Source of the DNA: Ostrinia nubilalis
Lineage: Eukaryota > Arthropoda > Insecta > Lepidoptera > Crambidae
Direction: 5' to 3'
Assembly: GCF_963855985.1 (NCBI RefSeq)
Contig: NC_087112.1
Location: 8,434,501-8,498,500 of the forward strand
DNA: 64,000 nt
Under the pieces are notes generated by a model that had not been told where the DNA came from, made no database searches, and was given only the letters and a program-made list of their open reading frames with translations. A program made the translations under genes and the position numbers. Below, in pieces: positions 57,450 through 64,000 of the stretch (positions within the stretch are counted from its first letter, which is position 1; each line of letters starts with the position of its first letter).

Positions 57450-57642
57450 AAATATTTTGAACTGTAAGTACTTACCTACTATGTATTTAATTTAACTAAT
57501 CTTATTAATTCATTGGCTCATTGCCCTCCAAGTCAATACCCTTTAGAAGTTAATAAGAAAAGTTACCTTTTTATTATTAACTATTAACATTCCTCTTAAA
57601 AATTTTCAGACTGGCAGCATCAGAAAAAAAGTTCAATGGACT

Positions 57643-58639
57643 TGACTTACTTGACTTATGGTCCTATGTCCCCTAGATGGGGCAGAGGGCGTCCACAACA
57701 GTCCTCCATCTCGTTCGGTCTTGAGCTTCTCGCTTGATCTCGCTCCAGGTTTTGCCGATCTTCTTCGCCTCGTCCGCTACAGTGCGCCGCCAAGTTTGCC
57801 TGGGTCGACCACGTTTGCGTTTTCCTTGGGGATTCCAATCCAGAGCCTGCTTAGGGATGTGATCGGGGTCCCTTCGGAGAGTGTGGCCAATCCAGTTCCA
57901 CTTGCGGCGCTTGATCTGCTGGTCGATCGGAATCTCGTGGCAGCGTTCCAATAGCTCGACGTTGGAGATTTTCTCGGGCCAGTATATGCCGAGAATTCGG
58001 CGAAGGCAGCGGTTGATGAAGACCTGCAGCTGGTGCGAGATAACCTTGGTGACCTTCCACGTTTCACACCCATAGAGCAGAACGGATTTAACGTTGGACC
58101 CGAATATTTTGATCTTGACCCTTCGGGTCAATTTCCGTGACTGCCATATGGGGCGAAGTTGTGCGAAGGTAGCTCTGGCCTTGGCAATGCGCGAAGTGAT
58201 GTCCTCTTCAGTACCTCCAGTTTCTGACACGACGCTCCCGAGGTAGGTGAAATTGTGGACTCGTGCCACATCCTCTGCACCAATCCGTAATGGCGTGCAA
58301 TTTCTCACACCAGATCGCATCTCTTGGGTCTTCCGGCAGTTAATTTTGAGCCCTGTGATACCCGCTTCTCGATGTAGGTCATCAAGTTTGGACTGCATAT
58401 CGTGATGCGTGTGGCTCAGCAAACAGAGGTCATCGGCATAATCTAAGTCTTCTAAGACTCCGATTATACCCCACTCTATTCCACGCCGTTGGTCTTGATA
58501 TGCGCGATTCATGACTCCATCCAAGACAACCAGAAAGAGAAGGGGCGAAAGCAGGCAGCCTTGCCGGTCGCCCGCATGCACCTCGATGTCTTCGGAGATG
58601 AGGCCGTCGTGAGTCACCGTACAAGAATATTTCCTGTAG
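57643..58639 (-). mobile_element. 5'-truncated LINE with open RT frame (7-bp TSD)
   Basis: Flanked by atggact at 57636-57642 and 58640-58646. The RT frame is open from the first element base to the natural stop, followed by a short CAAGTAAGTCAAG-type tail. Confidence 0.75.
57673..58638 (-). pseudogene. LINE reverse transcriptase, YADD to C-terminus
   Basis: About 321 open codons without a natural start. From the N-terminal side they show HAGDRQGCLLSPLLF, the catalytic box LDYADDLCLL, GLKINCRKTQEM, FTYLGSVVSE, LLYGCETW, the thumb-like LRRILGIYWPEK, and WIGHTLRRDPDHIPKQALDW. This is the RT of an RTE-like non-LTR retrotransposon. The fingers and the upstream endonuclease are missing through 5' truncation. 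The catalytic aspartates and frame are intact, so the insertion looks recent, but it cannot move by itself. Confidence 0.8.
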
Positions 58640-58964
58640 ATGGACTCTCACCTTTTTTTTCGCCATTTTTAAAGTTCCTAAGGTTTAAAATCTCTCCATT
58701 TAAACCTAACTCCAACATTATTAACCAGAGACAAATATCACGACAATCCGTCCTCATTTCCAAAAAAAGTTCCGAACATCAATTGCGTTTATCTATGCCT
58801 ATTAAAATGGCGGGCTAAAAACGGGACTGAGAAGTTACGACCATCAGTCTTTGAGATAAAGTCGACTTTGGCAAATCGGTGATTCGTTCATGGGAAAGCT
58901 TTGGTAATTTTCTTTCAAATGACCTGGCGATTGTTTTACAGTTACGTAGTGGATTAGATACATT

Positions 58965-59085
58965 TCCTGCCAGTTCCTCCGTGGTTAAGGATTCCGGGTG
59001 AAGCTCACTTCCACCTTCCGCCTGATCAACACTTACCATCAGGTGAGATACATGCCAAGAGCTTCCTCGTTGTGGATTAAAAAAA
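58965..59085 (+). repeat. SINE/LINE 3' fragment
   Basis: CAGTTCCTCCGTGGTTAAGG through CCATCAGGTGAGATACATGC to CTTCCTCGTTGTGG and an A-run; shares the 3' half of 39985-40430. Confidence 0.65.
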
Positions 59086-59091
59086 AAACAT

Positions 59092-59277
59092 TTGCATCAG
59101 GAACTTTCGATTTGTAAAATTATTATTGTGTTGTATAGCTCATTTATCGAGGAAGGCTTTGGGCTATATAACATCACTCTAAAGCCAATAGGGGCGGAAC
59201 AGTTAAAGAAAAATGTGGCAAAAACGGGAAATATTAAAACTATTTTCACACGTACGAAGTCGCGGGCACAGCTAGTT
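59092..59277 (-). repeat. LINE/SINE 3'-tail fragment
   Basis: CATTTATCGAGGAAGGCTTT, GCCAATAGGGGCGGAACAG and GAAGTCGCGGGCACAGCTAG; same subfamily as 1005-1216. Confidence 0.7.
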
Positions 59278-59829
59278 AATTAATATATTATCTCCTCGTG
59301 TCCATGCCTTAAAACAAAAAACTTCCAGATACTTCCAGGATCCCAAACTTCTCATTAAGATCACTCAATACCCCTTGATGACCCCGGGAAAAAACCCCAA
59401 AAATCTTATACCCGGGGCACCTGAGGGTGTAATTACAAGAGGTCCTAATTAATAAGGGCTGAGAGAGGCAAGCACTCCGGGATTCTTCCTTTGTAATGAC
59501 AAAGTCAAAAACTTTCTTGTAATTGGGGACCGGCTGCCGGATCGTTGTCAGATGATGTGAACAACCCTTTATAAGGGGCCAATTTGGAAAAGTTTGGGTT
59601 TAAAAATTTGATTGTTAGCCAACTTTGAGTGGGCAAGTTTAGGATGGGTGACCGTTTTTGAGAATATGGAAATAGCAATTTTGTTATTACTGTCATTTAA
59701 GCTTCGTGCTATTTCATAAGATACATTAGTAAATAAAATGACTGACCAAATTCTAGTGTGCCAAATAAATGTATCTTCTTTCTTTCATTCAAATCTTGGG
59801 TCATCAGTATTATTATTGGTATCTGTCTT

Positions 59830-59940
59830 TCTCTCTTGAACTTTGAGGAGGGTTCCGGGTGAAGCTCGATTCCACCCTGAGCCTGGTAAACACTTTCCAT
59901 CAGATGAGATGCAGGCAAAGAGCATCCCCGGTCCCCCGTT
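59830..59940 (+). repeat. SINE/LINE 3' fragment
   Basis: GGGTTCCGGGTGAAGCTCGA through CATCAGATGAGATGCAGGCA; diverged relative of 58965-59085. Confidence 0.55.
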
Positions 59941-60150
59941 ATAATAACAAAAACATTAATTGAATAATTACAGGAGTTAAAAAAATATGTGTGGTATATG
60001 TAGTTAGATGGCATAAGTATAATTTAGTTGAGAATAGTGAACATTCGCGTAGCTAGCATTTGATAAAACCGCTTATCTGAATTTTGATTGCTCAGTCACC
60101 ATTTTGCTATCAGTCAAATTAGTAGTAAAAAAATTAAGTTAATCACTCAC

Positions 60151-60340
60151 CTCCATCCTCCGGAATATTGAGCAGCTTCTTCGCCCCCGGACTCGGTCCC
60201 CTCACCGCCGACAACGCCCTCTGTAGCGTCTCACTCATCTGTTTCCCGCCCACACATTGCCCCAACACTAGCACAAGCACTAAACACCGCACAACACTAC
60301 GCACGCCCGCTCTGCGCCAGCCAGAATCTTGCTTGCCCAT
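60151..60340 (-). CDS. First coding exon of an unidentified signal-peptide protein gene
   Basis: Minus-strand exon 2 spans about 60408 to 60151. It is bounded upstream by a pyrimidine-rich acceptor (TTATTATTGTTCCAG) and downstream by a consensus donor (GGAG then GTGAGTGA). The frame has two possible starts, ATG at 60370 and ATG at 60340. I prefer 60340 because it has G at -3 and G at +4 and gives an ordinary-length signal peptide, whereas 60370 has C at -3. From 60340 the product has a basic n-region (GWRRAGVRSVVR) and a hydrophobic core (CLVLVLVLG). A polar stretch with MSETLQRAL and a KK pair follows, and the exon ends in NIPEDG in phase 1. Without splicing the frame stops three codons later at 60143, so the exon cannot be the whole gene. 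Seen: splice signals, frame and hydrophobic core. Inferred: entry into the secretory pathway. Family and function are unknown to me; a neuropeptide-like precursor or the N-terminus of a receptor both fit. Confidence 0.7.
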
Positions 60341-60384
60341 CGCAGCCAATGGCCAAATGTTTGGACGCATTCGCTGGGCCAATG

Positions 60385-60408
60385 CTACATGGCTTGGTGA
60401 GGATGCAT
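60385..60408 (-). promoter_or_regulatory. Short upstream ORF at the exon 1-exon 2 junction
   Basis: The first bases of exon 2 are ATG, opening a 7-codon frame (MHPHQAM) that ends with TAG before the main start. After splicing, the ATG is preceded by AAAG, giving A at -3, a better context than the first main-frame ATG. It could lower translation of the main frame. Depends on the splice sites being right. Confidence 0.4.
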
Positions 60409-60506
60409 CTGGAACAATAATAAAATGAATATTAGAAACTTATCGTTTTAAACTAAGTATAATTTCAGCAGCTTAGTTCAAATACATTGTCGATCGTAGA
60501 ATCAAT

Positions 60507-60640
60507 TTTGAACTGATTACCTATCAAGGTAATACAGTTGAAAATTTTATATCTACTATCGGCAAAATGACAGTAGGTCCCTCCTGTCTTTGATTTAAAT
60601 TTTTTAACTGTATTACCTTGATAGGTAATCAGTTCAGTTA
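60507..60640. mobile_element. Hairpin MITE in intron 1 of the gene
   Basis: About 40-bp inverted arms, each containing the palindrome ATTACCTATCAAGGTAAT, around a ~47-bp spacer. Confidence 0.7.
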
Positions 60641-61343
60641 GTGGATACCGAAGGTTTTCGCGCTGTCATCTCAACGACTGCCCACCCAGGTAGGGTCAAA
60701 ATAAAATACAGTTACAACTTAGAATTTGACCAGCAACATTGTTGAAGATGGATTCTTCTCCTCAAGTTGTCAAAAAGAGGCTGTTGTTAAATTGTGCCAT
60801 TTCAATTTTGTATTGAGTCTTCTTTTTTTTTGTGTGTGAAACTACTAATAAGTACCTTTTTATAAATATGAAAGTTTATGAGGAAGGATGGATGTTTGCT
60901 ACTCTTTCCTGCAAAACCTGACGAAGCGTTTTTGAATAACCATTTTAGTATTATTGTTTATAGGTACATTTAATGTATAGGCTATAAAAGCTAGTAAGAA
61001 TTGTATGTATTTATTCCATACAGTAAATTAGGTACTACATTTTTTCGAAATAGGTAGTAGACTGTAAAATCCTGTTCACTTCTAATTATACGTGTATTAA
61101 TACGCCAATATAATAAATTACTCTAATCCTAGACTAAACTAATATAAAAGTTATGCTGTCAAAGGACACTCATTTAGAAAAATGTCTGTTAGAATATCCT
61201 GAGAAAACAATTTCCTAGACAAAGGGATTATTATGTAAAGAAAGACTACCCACAATATTTTCTAGGCAGAATATTGCCTTTGTGAGCTTCAGAACATATA
61301 TTTTAGTACTTCTTTGTGATCTAGGCACTAAGATATTAACTTA

Positions 61344-61487
61344 CGCCCGTATTCACAAACGATGCTTGCTTAAGTGAAGCAGCAAATCGAACGCACAGCG
61401 TTGAATAGAGCTATAATTGGTTCGTGTGTCACCCTGTGCGTCCACGCGCACTGTGAGATCACATAGTAATGTTTGTGAATACGAGCG
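61344..61487 (-). mobile_element. CGCCCGTATTC MITE, copy 10 (TTA TSD)
   Basis: 144 bp with TTA at 61341-61343 and 61488-61490; lies in intron 1 of the gene. Confidence 0.85.
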
Positions 61488-62385
61488 TTAGAAGCACTGT
61501 TTTATAGCATCAAGTTAGAAAATTAAGACGATACACGAATTATGTAGTTTTATTTCGAGGTTGGCAGAACAAAAGGGTAAACTACCGATTTTTATAAATA
61601 AAAAACCTTTTGGTGTTTGTAGGTAGGCACTGCTAGATTTTATACACATACATCGCACGTACCTGGATCATTTTCTGACAAAAATTCAATTTTCATACTG
61701 TTATTCATCTAATTTATACTTAGAAAGTAAAGTATTAATAAAATAACACATTTGTGAATTTTATTTTCTACAGAAATGTACGAGTATGTCTTAATTATAA
61801 TTAAGTTATTTAAGCAGCTAGGAAACTCTTTATTTTGCTAAAGATTTAATGCTCCTCAAACTAACACTAAGTAAAATAATATGTTGAGTTTCTAAATAAA
61901 TAAATTGTTACTGGATTTTCTTACTTATATTACATATACGAGTACTTTATAATTGTATATTTGGTGTCTTCGTTCTTTCTATTGCACTTATCAAATAAGT
62001 ACGTAAGTCTGTCTGAGTACCACCCACACGTCTCGACCTATTATTATTATAGACTTCTACGAGCTTTAATGAGCTAAAAAGGCTAAAAGCTAGTTTTTAC
62101 GAAATATCGTAGCTTCGGTACTAGAGAAAGTATTATATAAAAAAAATAATTAAGTACAAATTACACAAACAAATAGGTAGTTTTACTAAATGTGTATAAT
62201 CATGTAAGATTTTCATGTTTGTAGAAGAAATGCACTAAAAAGTTTATAGAATATCATAAATATTATTTTCAATAGGTAAATTACTATGTACTAAACGTAA
62301 ATCTCAATACAATAATATTCTAAATAATAATAAAACTTCACATCAGTCTATCAAAGCTTAAACATAACCTCAAACTCTTACGTAC

Positions 62386-62560
62386 CTTTAAGCTCTCAGA
62401 TGTTACAGAAATATGCAATCCAATCACAAGAAACACCACTAAATATCACAATACACTCACAATAAACAATATTTACACAAAAAAACTTAATTTCACAAAT
62501 TAAAACCAACTAAAACGAATAAAAACACAGAGACGAAATGCATCGCCCGCGACGCGCACT
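62386..62560 (-). other. Probable noncoding first exon (5' UTR) of the signal-peptide gene
   Basis: On the minus strand a strong donor (TTAAAG then GTACGTAAGAG) ends an exon at 62386. The 5' limit is a guess: an insect-initiator-like TTAGTG puts +1 near 62560, just inside a short CpG-rich patch (62540-62560), unlike the AT-rich surroundings. Joined to exon 2, the frame that leads into the signal peptide has an in-frame TGA 12-14 bases before the junction and no ATG between. Translation therefore must start in exon 2. The exon would be about 175 bases. No transcript evidence is available here. Confidence 0.5.
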
Positions 62561-62770
62561 AACCTAAAATCGTTCGCTTCCAAACATAAAATTTTGACCG
62601 ATAGAGGGATCGTCGTCATCAATTAAAAATAAACCATACCCCATTAAATTAAGGTCTTTAATACCGTGTCACTGTAAAAGCTTCGGTATTGGGGCACCAA
62701 ATGCAGTGTGCTTTTGTGTATCACTACCTGCGCGTGAGCCCTTTTTTGTTCGACTCCCAAACGATACTCG
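62561..62770 (-). promoter_or_regulatory. Probable promoter region of the signal-peptide gene
   Basis: This lies immediately upstream of the inferred first exon. The sequence shifts from CpG-containing (62541-62580) to AT-rich. I find no clear TATA box at the expected distance from the guessed start. The call rests only on position. Confidence 0.25.
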
Positions 62771-63374
62771 GACAATGGAAACTGTACCTTCTTTTTACAC
62801 AATAAAGTTCCTTTTACAATATTAAGTATGGGTACATTGAAAACCGTAATTTTGCCAGATATCGCAAACGCCGGAGGCTTCTTCTAAACGTCCAGAAAAC
62901 AATTATTGCTTCTCGAATTGAAATTCCTATACTTTTCTTAGAATAAACTACATGTGGCTAAGCCAGTTCAATCTAAGGGTTATAACACATAATACAAGCA
63001 AATACGGTGGGTTTCTTTGGCTTCTGTGGGGTGGGGTGACGTACGTACTGATGTAATATTATATGGATCAACCCTCGCTACAACTAATGTACGGTATAAA
63101 TTGATACTATTTGAGGACTGTGTGTGTAAGTTAAATACGAATTAAAAGCTATTGTTTTAACTGTCATCTCACCGGTTTGTCAGAAAGAGACCGCCAATCG
63201 CAAAATTGGAATGTTTCGATAGTGAAATAGAAATTCTATTTACTTCGTCAAACATTAAACAATACTGGACACATTTTTTTTTATAATCAAACAATAATAA
63301 TTTGAAAAAATCAGCTGTAATGTAGCGTGACGTCACGCCATGCGTGTAAAACACACACACATAAATATTTTGTA
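62771..63374. other. No gene seen
   Basis: Upstream flank of the gene; AT-rich, with no clear motif. Confidence 0.4.
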
Positions 63375-63375
63375 T

Positions 63376-63400
<25 letters not shown>
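63375..63400. repeat. (GT)n microsatellite
   Basis: Twelve or thirteen uninterrupted TG units, about 0.8 kb upstream of the guessed start of the gene. A short (CA)n run lies just before it near 63350. Confidence 0.85.
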
Positions 63401-63406
<6 letters not shown>

Positions 63407-63620
63407 TTCTTTTAAATTCGAAATTTTATAGCCAGACTAGTCATCCTTTTGCAGGACCGCACACGGAAATTTTATGACAACTGCGTTGGAATAAAAATTG
63501 CAATTATCAACAGGTGCGGATGAAAACGCTCGGCTGATGGCTCAAGTCTAAATTGATAACTCTGAAAATAATAATGTAGGTAGGACATACTAATAATAGT
63601 TATGGAATACAATAATAATC

Positions 63621-63738
63621 ACCATTTGAGCCACAGGACGTCCACTGCTGAACATAGGCCTTCTCTAATGATTTCCACATCGTGGCATCGCCCGGTTGGT
63701 ATCGGCCTTTATGAAGTCGTTGGTCCACCTTGTGGGTG
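63621..63738 (-). mobile_element. 5'-truncated RTE-type LINE, family A
   Basis: CCACAGGACGTCCACTGCTG through CATAGGCCTTCTCTAATGAT to GGTCCACCTTGTGGGTG; internal deletion in the middle. Confidence 0.7.
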
Positions 63739-64000
63739 TGGGTTTAGCAATATAATGCAGTGTATTTTTCAGTTCAAACTGGTTTGCATTCAGTTCACAA
63801 GTATTTTGCTGTTGTACATAAATTAGGTTAGATACATAGTTTAGGCGTGAAATGACTGTTTCAACTTTGTCGTGTATCACAATAGCCGTATAACATCTAA
63901 AGGTGTAGTCACATTTACAGAAATATTGATATTTCCGAGTTTAAAATATATTTAGAAAAACAACTAAGTATTCTTTGTTTATATAAGAAAAAATGGAAAA

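Larger units (their letters stand above)
60409..62385 (-). other. Intron 1 of the signal-peptide gene
   Basis: The 1977 bases between the donor at 62385 and the acceptor at 60409 begin GTACGT and end CAG on the minus strand. The intron is AT-rich. It carries a hairpin MITE (60507-60640), a decayed LINE tail near 60845-60975 and one copy of the CGCCCGTATTC MITE family (61344-61487). I see no other coding potential in it. Confidence 0.5.

Noticed and set aside
57658..58090. Several overlapping frames on both strands
   Set aside because: Shadows of the YADD reverse-transcriptase frame at 57673-58638.
10464..61487. CRISPR-like or satellite array made of the ten ~145-bp repeats
   Set aside because: The copies are dispersed, in both orientations, with transposon termini and target duplications; there are no regular spacers.

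Overview
The window looks like a stretch of a moth or butterfly nuclear genome (Lepidoptera; inferred from recognised repeat families, not from a species match). It is AT-rich. Almost every open reading frame traces to a transposon or is a chance frame. There is no bacterial gene, operon, CRISPR array or ribosomal RNA. The one convincing host gene is a 5' end on the minus strand near the right edge. A probable noncoding first exon ends at a good splice donor at 62386. A 1.98-kb intron follows, then exon 2 (60408 down to 60151), which carries the start codon and a strong signal peptide and ends at another good donor in phase 1. The next exon must lie at lower coordinates. The best candidate I found is an 84-bp CpG-rich, phase-compatible block at 52813-52730, about 7.3 kb downstream, and nothing else to the left is clearly an exon. 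If that is right, much of the window is intron of this gene. The encoded start looks like a secreted or membrane-targeted precursor with several dibasic sites; I do not recognise the family. Layout from left to right. From 0 to 5 kb there are short 5'-truncated RTE-type LINE copies with exact target-site duplications and a hAT-type miniature element with an 8-bp duplication. From 5 to 10 kb there are LINE tails and a 1.65-kb fold-back Tc1/mariner element enclosing a transposase fragment. From 10 to 23 kb there are scattered MITEs, a 162-bp inverted duplication, a tRNA-headed SINE and long unassigned AT-rich DNA. From 23 to 32 kb there is a 767-bp LINE copy with an open reverse-transcriptase frame, a fold-back element with a triplicated module, and a 1.43-kb TIR-bounded element with a twin-primed LINE inside it. 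From 32 to 46 kb there are nested LINE-in-LINE and SINE insertions, paired hairpin elements and a large palindromic retroposon. From 46 to 59 kb there are more MITEs and a second LINE copy with an intact YADD reverse-transcriptase frame. From 60 to 64 kb lie the gene 5' end and its probable promoter. The most striking repeated structure is one MITE family of about 145 bp (termini CGCCCGTATTCACAAAC), present ten times in 64 kb. Six copies are flanked by exact 3-bp TNA duplications (TTA, TAA or TGA). Nested insertions with duplications allow several relative ages to be read. I see no evidence for an undescribed biochemical system; the novelty is in element architecture and in one unidentified secreted-protein gene.
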